Positions 41,558 through 51,277 of a stretch of DNA of 64,000 nt are shown in pieces. The stretch lies in the NCBI RefSeq assembly GCF_900177685.1, contig NZ_FXAY01000002.1:620001-684000 (forward strand). The letters run 5' to 3'. A model generated the notes under the pieces. It searched no databases and was not told where the DNA came from. It was given only the letters and a program-made list of their open reading frames with translations. Both the position numbers and the translations under genes were made by a program. Each line of letters opens with the position of its first letter. Position 1 is the first letter of the stretch. Origin of the DNA: Agreia pratensis (GTDB lineage: Bacteria > Actinomycetota > Actinomycetes > Actinomycetales > Microbacteriaceae).

Positions 41558-42246
41558 TGGCTGAAGAAGCTAAGAAGGAGACGGCCGCCAAGGCTGCTCC
41601 GAAGAAGGCCGCTGCTCCCAAGGCAGAGACCGCTGCGAAGGCCCCCAAGGCCGCGAAGACCGAGGCCGCCCCCAAGGCGGAGAAGGCTGCTGCTCCGAAG
41701 AAGGCCGCAGCCCCCAAGGTTGACAAGGCCGAGTCGGCTGCCGCTGCTCCCAAGGCTGCGGCGAAGGCCGCACCGAAGGCCGCGAAGACCGAAGAGGCCG
41801 CTCCCCGTGAGCAGGTTCTCAAGGTCCACCACCTTCGCCCCGCACCCGGTGCCAAGAAGGCGCGTACGCGCGTCGGTCGTGGTGAGGGATCCAAGGGTAA
41901 GACCGCCGGTCGTGGAACCAAGGGAACGAAGGCTCGTTACCAGGTCCGCGTCGGGTTCGAGGGTGGGCAGATGCCTCTGCACATGCGTACGCCGAAGCTG
42001 CGCGGGTTCAAGAACCCGTTCCGCGTCGAGTACCAGGTCGTCAACCTCGAGAAGCTCGCCGAGCTCTACCCGTCGGGCGGAGAGGTCACGATCAGTGACC
42101 TCGTCGCCAAGGGTGCCGTACGCAACAACGAGAAGGTCAAAGTTCTCGGACAGGGCGACATTACGGTTAAGCTGAACGTTGCGGTCGACAAGGTCTCCGG
42201 TTCAGCTGAACAGAAGATCGTTGCCGCCGGTGGCTCCGTAAAGTAA
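41557..42246 (+). CDS. rplO: 50S ribosomal protein L15 with Ala/Lys-rich N-terminal extension
   Basis: L15, late-assembly protein. The conserved part starts at [20 protein letters not shown] (about residue 88) and continues through [18 protein letters not shown] and [12 protein letters not shown] to the end. In front is an extension of about 85 residues built from Ala, Lys, Pro and Glu (repeated KAAPK/APKAE units), histone-H1-like in composition, bringing the protein to 229 residues against about 150 usually. The ATG is fixed by TAATG overlap with rpmD, and base composition continues smoothly, so this is not an assembly error. Confidence 0.97.
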   Translation: MAEEAKKETAAKAAPKKAAAPKAETAAKAPKAAKTEAAPKAEKAAAPKKAAAPKVDKAESAAAAPKAAAKAAPKAAKTEEAAPREQVLKVHHLRPAPGAKKARTRVGRGEGSKGKTAGRGTKGTKARYQVRVGFEGGQMPLHMRTPKLRGFKNPFRVEYQVVNLEKLAELYPSGGEVTISDLVAKGAVRNNEKVKVLGQGDITVKLNVAVDKVSGSAEQKIVAAGGSVK

Positions 42247-42301
42247 CGCACCTTCCGGTGCTGTGAGTGGTAAATCGCTCGCACGCTACGGTTTCGACGA
42301 G

Positions 42302-42336
42302 AGCCCCCGATAGACTCCCTGAGTCTGCCGGGGGCT
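42302..42336 (+). terminator. Terminator between rplO and secY
   Basis: An 8-bp AGCCCCCG/CGGGGGCT stem (42302-42309 with 42329-42336) continues inward, after a 2-nt mismatch, as AGACT/AGTCT around CCCTG, and is followed by TTCGCG. It lies 55 nt after rplO and 39 nt before secY, so it should reduce read-through into secY-adk-map. Confidence 0.7.
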
Positions 42337-42375
42337 TTCGCGCCATCACTTTCGCCAATTAGCAGGAGGCATTTT

Positions 42376-43698
42376 TTGTTTAGAGCCGTCGCGCGGATCT
42401 TCCGCACCCCGGATCTCCGCCGGAAGATCGGGTTCACGCTCGGCATCGTCGCACTGTTCCGTCTGGGATCGTTCATCCCCGCACCATTCGTGGACTTCGG
42501 AAACGTGCAGTCGTGCCTCGCTGCGAACCAAAACACGTCGGGCCTCTACGAGCTCGTCAACCTCTTCTCCGGTGGCGCTCTCCTGCAGCTGAGCATCTTC
42601 GCGCTGGGCATCATGCCGTACATCACGGCATCGATCATCACCCAGCTGCTGCGCGTGGTCATCCCGCACTTCGAGACACTCCACAAAGAGGGCCAGGCGG
42701 GCCAGTCCAAGCTCACGCAGTACACGCGCTACCTGACCATCGCGCTGGCGGTGCTGCAGTCTACGACGCTGATCACCGTGGCACGCTCCGGTGCGCTCTT
42801 CGGCACCACGACGGTGGCGGAATGTACTCAGCTCATAACCGACGACGCGTGGTACGCGATCATGCTCATGGTGATCACGATGACCGCCGGAACCGGATTG
42901 ATCATGTGGATGGGCGAGCTCATCACCGAGCGCGGCATCGGCAACGGAATGTCGCTGCTCATCTTCACGTCGATCGCCGCTCAGTTCCCCAACTCGCTGT
43001 GGAGCATCGCTCAGGCCAAGGGCTTCGAGACATTCCTTCTCGTCATAGCCGTCGGTCTCCTGATCATGGCGGCCGTGGTGTTCGTCGAACAGTCACAGAG
43101 ACGCATCCCTGTGCAATACGCCAAACGCATGGTCGGCAGGCGAACGTACGGTGGCAACAACACCTATATCCCGATCAAGGTCAATATGGCGGGCGTCGTG
43201 CCGGTCATCTTCGCCTCGTCGCTCCTGTACCTGCCCGCGCTCATCGCCCAGTTCAACCAGCCGGCTGCCGGCCAGTCGCCTGCGCCCTGGGTCACCTGGG
43301 TCACGAACTATCTCACCAAGGGCGATCACCCGCTCTACATGATTCTGTACTTCCTGCTCATCGTCGGATTCACCTACTTCTACGTCGCCATCACCTTCAA
43401 CCCCGAAGAGGTGGCCGACAACATGAAGAAGTACGGCGGCTTCATCCCCGGCATCCGAGCCGGTCGTCCTACTGCCGAGTACCTCGACTACGTGCTGACC
43501 CGTGTCACCCTTCCCGGATCGATCTACCTCGGTCTGATCGCCCTGATTCCCTTGGTGGCACTCGCGATCGTGGGGGCCACGTCGAACTTCCCCTTCGGTG
43601 GTGCTTCGATCCTGATCGTGGTCGGTGTCGGCCTCGAGACGGTCAAGCAGATCGATTCGCAGCTGCAGCAGCGTCATTACGAAGGCCTGCTGCGATGA
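42376..43698 (+). CDS. secY: Preprotein translocase subunit SecY
   Basis: Central channel of the Sec translocon, 440 residues, ten membrane helices. [18 protein letters not shown] (helix 2), the periplasmic plug region and the cytoplasmic loops [12 protein letters not shown] and [20 protein letters not shown] (about 43400-43470) are diagnostic. TTG start at 42376 inside a T-run, behind AGGAGGC. Overlaps adk by ATGA. Confidence 0.98.
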   Translation: MFRAVARIFRTPDLRRKIGFTLGIVALFRLGSFIPAPFVDFGNVQSCLAANQNTSGLYELVNLFSGGALLQLSIFALGIMPYITASIITQLLRVVIPHFETLHKEGQAGQSKLTQYTRYLTIALAVLQSTTLITVARSGALFGTTTVAECTQLITDDAWYAIMLMVITMTAGTGLIMWMGELITERGIGNGMSLLIFTSIAAQFPNSLWSIAQAKGFETFLLVIAVGLLIMAAVVFVEQSQRRIPVQYAKRMVGRRTYGGNNTYIPIKVNMAGVVPVIFASSLLYLPALIAQFNQPAAGQSPAPWVTWVTNYLTKGDHPLYMILYFLLIVGFTYFYVAITFNPEEVADNMKKYGGFIPGIRAGRPTAEYLDYVLTRVTLPGSIYLGLIALIPLVALAIVGATSNFPFGGASILIVVGVGLETVKQIDSQLQQRHYEGLLR

Positions 43699-44291
43699 CC
43701 TCGGTCGACACGCTTGCGGGAACCGTGCGGCTGCTGATCATCGGTCCTCCCGGGGCCGGCAAAGGCACGCAGGCGGCGAAGCTCGCCGAGATCTACGGAA
43801 TCCCCGCGATCTCGACCGGTGACATCTTCCGCGCAAACATCAAAGAGGGCACCGAACTGGGCAAGAAGGTGCAGGCGCTCGTCGAGTCAGGCTCGTATGT
43901 GCCTGACTCCCTGACGAACGACCTGGTTCGAGACCGGCTTCTGCAACCTGATGTGGCGGGCGGGTTCTTGCTCGACGGCTACCCTCGCACGACCGAGCAG
44001 GTCGACGAGCTCGATCGCATACTCGCCAAGGCCCACGCGCATCTCGATGCTGTTGTTCAGCTCGTGGCCGACGTCGACGAGGTCGTCGAGCGCCTGCGCA
44101 AGCGCGCGCTCGTCGAGGGTCGCGCCGACGACACCGAAGAGGTATTGCGACACCGACAAGAGGTCTACGCCGACCAGACGGCGCCGTTGATCGATGTGTA
44201 CGCGAGCCGCGGGCTCGTTGTCGCGGTTGACGCGCTCGGCGAGGTCGACGAGGTCACCGAACGCATCGTCACGGCACTCGCCTCTCGATGA
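43695..44291 (+). CDS. adk: Adenylate kinase
   Basis: Converts ATP + AMP to 2 ADP; 198 residues, cytosolic. P-loop [11 protein letters not shown] (about residue 18), [16 protein letters not shown] and the Arg-rich [15 protein letters not shown] are present. It is the short-lid form without zinc cysteines. ATG 43695 overlaps the secY stop; the stop overlaps map. Confidence 0.98.
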   Translation: MTSVDTLAGTVRLLIIGPPGAGKGTQAAKLAEIYGIPAISTGDIFRANIKEGTELGKKVQALVESGSYVPDSLTNDLVRDRLLQPDVAGGFLLDGYPRTTEQVDELDRILAKAHAHLDAVVQLVADVDEVVERLRKRALVEGRADDTEEVLRHRQEVYADQTAPLIDVYASRGLVVAVDALGEVDEVTERIVTALASR

Positions 44292-45118
44292 GCTTTCGCA
44301 AGAACATCTACAAGACGCCCGATGAGCTGCGGCTCATGGTGCGCCCGGGTCTGGTGACGGCGGCATCGCTCGACGCGGTGCGCGCCGCCATCCGGCCAGG
44401 AGTGAGCACGCTCGAGCTGGATTCGATCGCGGAGCGCGTGATCGTCGAGGCCGGGGGAGTGTCGAACTTCAAACTCGTTCCGGGCTACCGACACACGATC
44501 TGCGCTTCGGTCAACGACGACGTCGTGCATGGCATCCCGGGTGAACGCATCCTGCAGCCAGGTGACATCGTCTCGATTGACAACGGCGCAGAGGTCGAGG
44601 GCTGGAACGGAGACTCCGCGTTCACCGTGGTCATTCCCGACGAGACGAGACTCGAGCTCGTGGCAGAACGTCAGCGGCTGTCCGACGTGACGGAGGGTTC
44701 GCTGTGGGCCGGTATCGCCCGCCTCAGCACGGCTCGCCACCTGAACGAGGTCGGCGAGGCGATCGAAGAGTACATCGAGGCACAGGGCACCTTCGGTATC
44801 GTCACCGATTACATCGGCCACGGCATCGGCCGCAGCATGCATGAGGCCCCGCCCGTCTTCAACTATCGGGTGCGCGCCAAGGGTCCCGATGTGAAGCCGG
44901 GACTGGTGGTCGCGATCGAGCCGATGGTCACGCTCGGATCGATCGAGACGTACGTGCGCGAAGACGACTGGACCGTCGCAACCGACGACGGAAGTGTCGC
45001 GGCGCATTGGGAGCATTCCGTCGCCGTGCACGCAGACGGAATCTGGGTCACCACGGCCCACGACGGCGGCGCAGCGGGCCTGGCTCCATTCGGCGTCACG
45101 CCGACGCCCATCCGGTAG
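44288..45118 (+). CDS. map: Methionine aminopeptidase, type I
   Basis: Removes N-terminal Met from new proteins; 276 residues. Metal ligands are visible: Asp in [17 protein letters not shown] (two Asp), His in [12 protein letters not shown], Glu in [11 protein letters not shown] and Glu in [12 protein letters not shown] before them is the substrate-pocket His. In related genomes infA usually follows map; here the mannitol and lipid-like clusters intervene. Converges with mtlR. Confidence 0.97.
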   Translation: MSFRKNIYKTPDELRLMVRPGLVTAASLDAVRAAIRPGVSTLELDSIAERVIVEAGGVSNFKLVPGYRHTICASVNDDVVHGIPGERILQPGDIVSIDNGAEVEGWNGDSAFTVVIPDETRLELVAERQRLSDVTEGSLWAGIARLSTARHLNEVGEAIEEYIEAQGTFGIVTDYIGHGIGRSMHEAPPVFNYRVRAKGPDVKPGLVVAIEPMVTLGSIETYVREDDWTVATDDGSVAAHWEHSVAVHADGIWVTTAHDGGAAGLAPFGVTPTPIR

Positions 45119-45161
45119 CGTCCGCGGGCCCATTCGACCGGCGCAGGGAACGGATTGCGGG

Positions 45162-47072
45162 CTACTTGTCCATGATGTGCACGAGCTCGTCGATGAAGCT
45201 CGGAAAATCGACCGCGCGCTTGATGATGCGCTGCACATCCTCCCGGTCGGAGAACACCTCGACGAACTGATCGAAGACCTCCTGGAACGATGTGCGACCG
45301 GTGGCAGCGAACGCGATGAACGCGATGACGTTCACACGGTTCTCTCCCCACGCCATCGCCGAATCGTTGATCACGATCGCGATCGAGGTGCGACTGGCCG
45401 TCATCGCCATCGCGTGAGGAACAGCGATGCTGTCGGTGAACGCGGTCGACGACATGAGCTCGCGTTCGATTGCTCCGTCGACGTATGAGCGGTCGATCAC
45501 GCCATGCTCGACCATCCGCTGGCCGAGAGTCTCGATCATCTCCACCTCGCTCGATACGTGCAGCTCCCTGAAGAAGAGCGCCTCGTCGAAGTAGAGCAGC
45601 AGGTCGTCCTTGATCTGCATGCGGCGGGCATGCCGACGCACGCGGCTGATTGCACGGCGAACGTTCTCGATATCGCCGTCGGTCAGAAATGGCTGGATGA
45701 CGACTTCGTTCTCGCGCGGAGCACGGGAGGCGATCGTTGAGAGCACGAGGTCTGCGTCGAGTTCCGACCAGTCGACGTCGGTTCGGGTGATCACGATCGC
45801 CACGTCGAGTTCGTCGCCCAGCGCCCTGGTGATTCGCTCGGCCAACATCTCGTGCATGTCGTAGTAGTTCGGGCACACCACCGCACAGCGCAGCCTGTCG
45901 CCCCGGCGCTCCTTGCGCTCGAGGTAGGAGCCCACGTGCAGTGCGATGAACGCGATCTCGTCGTCGTTGATGTGAATTGCCGCGCGGCGCTGAAGCTGAC
46001 TCGCGATGAACACCGAGAGTTCGTAGGTCATCGGGTACGAGGTCTTCATCGATCGGGTCAGAGGATTGACCGAATAGGCATTCTCGTGAGCACGCGCCAC
46101 GAGGTTGCGCACGTGCAGCGACAGTCGAACCATGAACTCCTCGTCGGCGAGGTCGATCAGGTACTCCTGATGCACGAGCGCGACGATGTCGCGCACGGTG
46201 GCGAGCACATCGGCGTCGACGTAGTTCTCGACCACCTGCTTCGTCGACTCGTCGTGACCCGGCGTCACGACCCGAGTGGTCAGCAGCACGGCGAGGTAGT
46301 CGAGGTCGGGGGCGCTGAGCGACACAGCGAAGTGGTTCACGACGAGACCGGACAGTGCCGCTGCGATCTCTGCAACCCGCGGGCCGGAGGCTACGAGCGG
46401 CACCTCGGACTGCGCACGATCCTGCCTTTCGAGAGCGATCATCAGGTGCAGCAGCACGTTGTTCAGACCGTACTCGTTCACGAAGTAGCCGTGTGCGTCG
46501 AGCATGTCGATCAACTCGGTCTTGAAGCTCCCGAGGTTCTCGGATTCGAATTCACGCTGCACTCGCTCGAGCTCGAGGAACCCCTGCGCGCTCTCCTCGC
46601 GGAACATACGACTGAGCAGCCGACGATGGTTCGCCTCCGATCCCACGATCGAGACGAGGTTGTCGCGCCTCACCAGTGACAGGTCATCTGCTTCGACGAG
46701 CAGCTTGACCTTGCGCAGGTCTTGTTCGAGGGTCGAATCGCTGACGAACAGGCGGGTGGCAAGGCTGCGAGCATCGAGACCCTCGGGCGCATTGCCGAGA
46801 AGACGCACGAGCTGGTAGATGCGGTCGCGAGGCGTCTCGGGTTCGACAATCCGACCCTCCGCGCGGAACGCGCTCAGCGCGTCGCGGTCGACGCGGTAAC
46901 CGAGCACACCGGACTGAATCGTCTCGTGGGGATGAGATGCGCTCTTGGCGGCCGTCACGTAGCTGCGCACGCTGCGGCTGGTGACGCCGAGTTTGTCGGC
47001 CAGCTCGGCGGCGGTCACCCAGCCATCGGCTTGGGACAGATAGTCCAAAAGCCGTTCATACTTCTCATTCAT
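45162..47072 (-). CDS. mtlR: PRD-containing PTS-regulated activator (MtlR/BglG-type)
   Basis: A 636-residue transcription activator controlled by PTS phosphorylation. Order: N-terminal winged helix-turn-helix (GWVTAAELADKLGVTSRSVRSY, residues about 18-39), a second HTH-like segment (LATRLFVSDSTLEQDLRKVK), two PRD domains (about 180-400, conserved His near NYVDADV and in ALHVGSYL), an EIIB-like domain (CAVVCPNYYDMHEM) and a C-terminal EIIA domain with its His in SIAVPHAMAM. The ATG at 47072 starts the conserved HTH; a longer frame to 47432 was rejected. Divergent from the PTS genes it probably controls. Confidence 0.9.
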   Translation of the reverse strand: MNEKYERLLDYLSQADGWVTAAELADKLGVTSRSVRSYVTAAKSASHPHETIQSGVLGYRVDRDALSAFRAEGRIVEPETPRDRIYQLVRLLGNAPEGLDARSLATRLFVSDSTLEQDLRKVKLLVEADDLSLVRRDNLVSIVGSEANHRRLLSRMFREESAQGFLELERVQREFESENLGSFKTELIDMLDAHGYFVNEYGLNNVLLHLMIALERQDRAQSEVPLVASGPRVAEIAAALSGLVVNHFAVSLSAPDLDYLAVLLTTRVVTPGHDESTKQVVENYVDADVLATVRDIVALVHQEYLIDLADEEFMVRLSLHVRNLVARAHENAYSVNPLTRSMKTSYPMTYELSVFIASQLQRRAAIHINDDEIAFIALHVGSYLERKERRGDRLRCAVVCPNYYDMHEMLAERITRALGDELDVAIVITRTDVDWSELDADLVLSTIASRAPRENEVVIQPFLTDGDIENVRRAISRVRRHARRMQIKDDLLLYFDEALFFRELHVSSEVEMIETLGQRMVEHGVIDRSYVDGAIERELMSSTAFTDSIAVPHAMAMTASRTSIAIVINDSAMAWGENRVNVIAFIAFAATGRTSFQEVFDQFVEVFSDREDVQRIIKRAVDFPSFIDELVHIMDK

Positions 47073-47117
47073 GTGCTGGTCGCTCCCGACCTGAGTCAAC
47101 CATCCCGGGCGCCTCCA

Positions 47118-47135
47118 GACTAATTGCAACCAGTC
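47118..47135. promoter_or_regulatory. Dyad in the mtlR/PTS divergent region
   Basis: GACT-AA-TTGCAA-CC-AGTC is an 18-bp dyad with a perfect centre and perfect ends, 45 bp from mtlR and 96 bp from the EIIB gene in the 159-bp divergent spacer. It is a candidate operator for MtlR; no clear -35/-10 pair could be placed with confidence. Confidence 0.35.
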
Positions 47136-47231
47136 GGCTTCCTCCCCAGCGGAAACTTTTCTGCGGCGCAACCCGGCGCGAAGCCGCGACTTCTCCGAGA
47201 GTATTGAACGTAGGTCGCAAGGAGGCGAGAG

Positions 47232-47555
47232 ATGCACAGAGTTCTGATTGTCTGCGGTGCTGGTGCATCGAGTACTTTTCTGGCCCATCGCATCCGGGCC
47301 GCCGCCCGCCGTCGCGACATCGACGTGAGCGTTTCGGCATCCAGCACAGCGGGGCTCGCCGAGCGAATCGGCGCGATCGATGTCTTGCTCGTCGGCCCCC
47401 ACCTCGCGACGCGGTTCGACGAACTGTCGCACCTCGCCGACGCGGCGGGCGCGGTGAGTGCCCTCCTGCCCGACACGATCTTCGGCTCGGGAGGCGAGGA
47501 GATCGCCCTGGATCTCGTCCTGAATCGTGTCGCCGACACCGCCAGCTCATCGTGA
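47232..47555 (+). CDS. Stand-alone PTS EIIB (lactose/cellobiose type)
   Basis: A 107-residue cytosolic EIIB that would pass phosphate through Cys8 in VLIVCGAGASSTFLAHRIR, the signature of lactose/cellobiose/chitobiose EIIB proteins. No matching EIIC or EIIA is encoded here; the mannitol permease below has its own EIIB. It may be a regulatory phosphate carrier to MtlR or the remnant of another PTS. Strong AAGGAGG site; first gene of the operon leading into ptsH. Confidence 0.85.
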   Translation: MHRVLIVCGAGASSTFLAHRIRAAARRRDIDVSVSASSTAGLAERIGAIDVLLVGPHLATRFDELSHLADAAGAVSALLPDTIFGSGGEEIALDLVLNRVADTASSS

Positions 47556-47591
47556 CCCACCCAACGAACCACGAAACATCAAGGAGAAATC

Positions 47592-47858
47592 ATGGCTGAA
47601 CGCACTGTCACCATCGCGTCGACCCACGGGCTGCACGCGCGTCCGGCGTCGATCTTCACACAGGCCGCGGCCAAGGCGGGAGTTCCCGTGCAGCTGACGA
47701 AGGGCGACAAGTCCGTGAACGCGGCCAGCATCCTCGGTGTGATCTCGCTCGGCATCGACCACAACGACGACGTTGTGCTGTCTGTCGAGGGCGACGACGC
47801 CGACGCGGTTCTCGACGAACTCGCGGCCCTGCTCACCACCGACCACGACGCCGCGTGA
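47592..47858 (+). CDS. ptsH: Phosphocarrier protein HPr
   Basis: General PTS phosphocarrier, 88 residues. His15 in THGLHARPAS is the phosphorylation site; SVNAASILGVISLG covers the Ser46 region (the Ser of the SI(L/M)G motif is kept). AAGGAG precedes the ATG. It overlaps ptsI through GTGA. It passes phosphate from EI to MtlF and the other PTS proteins of this locus. Confidence 0.97.
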   Translation: MAERTVTIASTHGLHARPASIFTQAAAKAGVPVQLTKGDKSVNAASILGVISLGIDHNDDVVLSVEGDDADAVLDELAALLTTDHDAA

Positions 47859-49516
47859 GCGCCATGACTTTTCAGGGAGTAGGAATCGGTCGCGGCATGG
47901 CGATGGGAACGGTGCTGCAGATGCCCGCACCGCTGCCCGAGCCTCAGGATGCGCCGTCGACCCTGAGCGTCGACGCCGAGAAGGAGCGAGCCGCCGTGGC
48001 GCTGGCCGCCACCGCGGCAGGCATCCGGGCCAGAGGTGAGCGTGCAGGCGGATCGGCCAAGGACGTGCTCGAGGCCCAGGCCTTCATGGCTGAGGACCCG
48101 ACGCTCTCCGATGACGTCAAAGCCCGCATCGGCACGGGTAAGACCGCAGAACGCGCGGTGTTCGAGGCCTTCGCGAGTTTCCGTGACCTGCTCGTGAGCA
48201 TGAGCGGTTATATGGGCGAGCGGGCGACCGACCTCGACGATGTGTCTCAGCGCGTCGTCGCCCAGCTCCAGGGAGTCGAAGCGCCCGGCGTGCCCGACCC
48301 CGACCATCAGTTCGTCCTCGTTGCGCGCGACCTCGCTCCCGCCGACACCGCTCTTCTCAATCTCGACAAGGTGCTGGGTCTGATCACGAGCGATGGAGGA
48401 CCCACATCGCACACGGCGATCCTCGCGCGTGAGAAATCGATCGTCGCCGCTGTCGGTGTCGCCGGAGCTCTCGAGATCGCGAACGGAACCACCGTCATCG
48501 TGGATGCCTCGACCGGCACGATCACGGTCGACCCGAACGAAGACGAGCGGTTCGCCGCCAAGATGGCCATTCAGGAGCGCGCCTCACTGGCCAACGCGCC
48601 GGCCGGGCCCGGGCGTCTCGCCGACGACACCGAGATCCCTCTGCTCGCAAACCTCGGTTCCGCGGGCGGAGCTGAAGAGGCCGTCGAGCTGGGTGCCGAG
48701 GGCGTCGGCCTGTTCCGCACCGAGTTCCTGTTCCTCGACTCGGCGCAGGCGCCGACCGTCGAGGAGCAGCAGTCGCAGTACTCCTCGCTCTTCGCCGCAT
48801 TCCCAGGCAAGAAGGTCGTGGTTCGCGCATTGGACGCGGGAGCAGACAAGCCGCTGAGCTTCTTGAACGACGCTCCGGAGGAGAACCCGGCCCTCGGCCT
48901 TCGTGGTCTGCGGGCTCTGCGGGCGAACGAGCAGATCCTGCGTGACCAGCTCACCGCCATCCGCAATGCCGAAGCCGAGAACACGGCCGACGTCTGGGTC
49001 ATGGCGCCCATGGTGTCGACCCTTGAGGAGACCCGGTACTTCACGTCCATCGCACGCGAGATCGGTCTGAAGACCGCCGGTGTCATGATCGAGGTTCCGT
49101 CGTCTGCTCTGCTGGCCGATCGCATCCTCGTCGACGCCGACTTCGCGTCGATCGGTACCAACGACCTGACCCAGTACACGCTGGCCGCCGACCGCCTTCT
49201 CGGAAGCGTCGCGTCGTTCCAGGACCCGTGGCATCCCGCTGTGCTGCGCCTCGTGGGCGAGGTCGGCAAGGCCGGAGCGGCGTTGGGCAAGCCCGTCGGC
49301 ATCTGCGGCGAGGCTGCAGCCGACCCGCTGCTCGCGGTCGTCCTCGTCGGTCTCGGAGCCACCAGCCTCTCGATGTCGCCCGCAGCGCTCGCCGATGTAC
49401 GCGCCGAACTGCGCCTCTACACGATCGAGCAGGCGCAGCACTTCGCCGAGCTCGCCCTCAAGGCGAACAGCGCGATGGAGGCCCGCGCTGCGGTGTCCGC
49501 CAGCGCGTCCTCCTGA
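47855..49516 (+). CDS. ptsI: PTS enzyme I (PEP-protein phosphotransferase)
   Basis: Transfers phosphate from PEP to HPr; 553 residues. Swivel-domain His186 lies in SDGGPTSHTAILARE; the PEP-binding barrel shows EGVGLFRTEFLF, RALDAGADKPL, IEVPSS, GTNDLTQYTLA and the Cys of PVGICGEAA. It lies between ptsH and mtlA, so the general PTS components are embedded in the mannitol operon. GTG 47855 overlaps ptsH; ATG 47864 is an alternative. Confidence 0.97.
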   Translation: MSAMTFQGVGIGRGMAMGTVLQMPAPLPEPQDAPSTLSVDAEKERAAVALAATAAGIRARGERAGGSAKDVLEAQAFMAEDPTLSDDVKARIGTGKTAERAVFEAFASFRDLLVSMSGYMGERATDLDDVSQRVVAQLQGVEAPGVPDPDHQFVLVARDLAPADTALLNLDKVLGLITSDGGPTSHTAILAREKSIVAAVGVAGALEIANGTTVIVDASTGTITVDPNEDERFAAKMAIQERASLANAPAGPGRLADDTEIPLLANLGSAGGAEEAVELGAEGVGLFRTEFLFLDSAQAPTVEEQQSQYSSLFAAFPGKKVVVRALDAGADKPLSFLNDAPEENPALGLRGLRALRANEQILRDQLTAIRNAEAENTADVWVMAPMVSTLEETRYFTSIAREIGLKTAGVMIEVPSSALLADRILVDADFASIGTNDLTQYTLAADRLLGSVASFQDPWHPAVLRLVGEVGKAGAALGKPVGICGEAAADPLLAVVLVGLGATSLSMSPAALADVRAELRLYTIEQAQHFAELALKANSAMEARAAVSASASS

Positions 49517-49584
49517 CGTAACACCCGCACCACACACCCAACAATCACACGCACCCCTCAACACAGAAACAAGGAGAAACACTC

Positions 49585-51168
49585 ATGACGACGACGTCAG
49601 CTCCCGCCAAGCCGGGAGGAGCCCGAGTTCGCGTTCAGCAGCTCGGCACATTCCTCTCGGGAATGGTCATGCCCAACCTCCCCGCGTTCATCGCCTGGGG
49701 CCTCATCACCTCGCTGTTCATCTCGGCCGGCTGGTTGCCCAACGGCATCCTCGGCGGTTTCGGTGACGCCGCCGCAATCGGATGGCCGGGAGCGGCCACG
49801 ACGATCGCGGTCGGTGAAGACGGCAAGAACTTCCAGCAGTACGCGGGTCTTGTCGGTCCGATGATCACCTATCTGCTGCCGCTGCTCATCGCGAACACCG
49901 GTGGACGCATGGTCTATGGCCAGCGCGGCGGCGTGATCGCGACGATCGCGACAATGGGCGTCATCGTCGGAAGCACGATCCCGATGTTCCTCGGTGCCAT
50001 GATCGTCGGCCCGCTCGCTGCATGGATCATGAAGCAGATCGACAAGATCTGGGACGGCAAGATCCGCCCCGGCTTCGAGATGCTCGTGAACAACTTCTCA
50101 GGCGGAATCGTCGGCGGCCTCCTCGCCATCGGCGCGTTCTTCGGTGTCGCCCCTCTTATCCAGGGGCTGACCAACATCCTGAGTGCCGGAATCGATGCGC
50201 TGCTCAATGCCGGTCTGCTGCCGCTCACCAGCATCATCATCGAGCCTGCAAAGGTCCTGTTCCTGAACAACGCCATCAACCACGGCGTGATCACCCCGGT
50301 CGCGACGCCCGAGGCGCTTGCGAATGGCAAGTCGATCCTGTTCCTTCTCGAGGCCAACCCCGGTCCCGGCGTCGGAATCCTGCTCGCATTCGCCGTGTTC
50401 GGAGTGGGCGCAGCCCGTGCCAGCGCTCCCGGCGCCATCATCATCCAGTTCTTCGGTGGTATTCACGAGATCTACTTCCCTTACGTGCTGATGAAGCCGC
50501 AGCTCATCGTCGCCGCGATCGGCGGCGGCATGACCGGCGTTGCGACGAACGTCCTCTTCAATTCGGGTCTTGTCGGTCCGGCAGCGCCCGGCAGCATCAT
50601 CGCCGTGCTCGCCGTGACGGCGAAGGACAGCTATATCGGTGTCATCCTGTCGGTGATTCTGGCTGCCACGGTCTCGTTCCTCATCTCAGCTGTGCTGCTG
50701 CGGGCCAGCCGCAAGAAGGACCTCGCCGCAGAGGCGGCCGGCGACGACGCCTTGGCCGCCGCAGTGGCCCAGAACGCCGCGAACAAGGGCGGCGAAAGCA
50801 GGGTCGGCGCGCTCCTCGGAGGTGACGAAGTGGTCGACCACGGCCAGTCAACGGTGCTCACCGAGACGAGGCTGCAGAACATCGTGTTCGCCTGCGACGC
50901 CGGCATGGGATCGAGCGCCATGGGTGCGTCTGTGCTGCGCAACAAGCTGAAGAAGGCCGGCATCTCCGACGTGAACGTCACGAACGTGGCGATCGCCAAT
51001 CTGGACGACGATGTCGACCTGGTGATCACGCACAAGGACCTCACCGACAGGGCCCGGCAGAAGACGCCGAACGCCCAGCACGTCTCGGTCGACAACTTCA
51101 TGAACAGCCCGAAGTACGACGAGGTCGTGAATCAGGTCGCAGCGCAACACCCGCAGGAGCAGGCATAG
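49585..51168 (+). CDS. mtlA: Mannitol-specific PTS EIICB
   Basis: Mannitol permease, 527 residues: N-terminal EIIC with about 8 membrane segments, including the substrate signature GGIHEIYFPYVLMKP (about residue 290), a flexible linker, and C-terminal EIIB with phospho-Cys437 in IVFACDAGMGSSAMGAS. The EIIA domain found in the E. coli fused protein is separate here (mtlF). A GGAG site precedes the ATG; the 68-nt spacer from ptsI is AC-rich and unstructured. Confidence 0.97.
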   Translation: MTTTSAPAKPGGARVRVQQLGTFLSGMVMPNLPAFIAWGLITSLFISAGWLPNGILGGFGDAAAIGWPGAATTIAVGEDGKNFQQYAGLVGPMITYLLPLLIANTGGRMVYGQRGGVIATIATMGVIVGSTIPMFLGAMIVGPLAAWIMKQIDKIWDGKIRPGFEMLVNNFSGGIVGGLLAIGAFFGVAPLIQGLTNILSAGIDALLNAGLLPLTSIIIEPAKVLFLNNAINHGVITPVATPEALANGKSILFLLEANPGPGVGILLAFAVFGVGAARASAPGAIIIQFFGGIHEIYFPYVLMKPQLIVAAIGGGMTGVATNVLFNSGLVGPAAPGSIIAVLAVTAKDSYIGVILSVILAATVSFLISAVLLRASRKKDLAAEAAGDDALAAAVAQNAANKGGESRVGALLGGDEVVDHGQSTVLTETRLQNIVFACDAGMGSSAMGASVLRNKLKKAGISDVNVTNVAIANLDDDVDLVITHKDLTDRARQKTPNAQHVSVDNFMNSPKYDEVVNQVAAQHPQEQA

Positions 51169-51184
51169 CCTGCTCCCTCTCCCA

Positions 51185-51277
51185 GGACGCCCCCGGCTGT
51201 CGGAGCACGACTCCGGCGGCCGGGCGGCCCGGGCGCACCACCCTACGAAGCCTTACGAAGTGAACGAAGAGGACGTC
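51185..51277 (+). other. Intercistronic hairpin and short repeats in mtlA-mtlF spacer
   Basis: The 109-nt spacer contains a CCGGC...CGGAG / CTCCG...GCCGG hairpin (about 51190-51230) and, further on, three ACGAAG units between 51245 and 51268, just upstream of the mtlF ribosome site. The hairpin could stabilise upstream mRNA or tune mtlF levels. Confidence 0.4.

Noticed and set aside
41557-41815. L15 N-terminal low-complexity region as a sequencing or frameshift artefact
   Set aside because: The frame is continuous with the L15 core, the ATG overlaps the rpmD stop in the usual way, and codon use matches neighbours.
47073-47432. N-terminal extension of mtlR by 120 codons
   Set aside because: It would run through the divergent promoter region and overlap the EIIB gene; conserved HTH sequence starts at ATG 47072.
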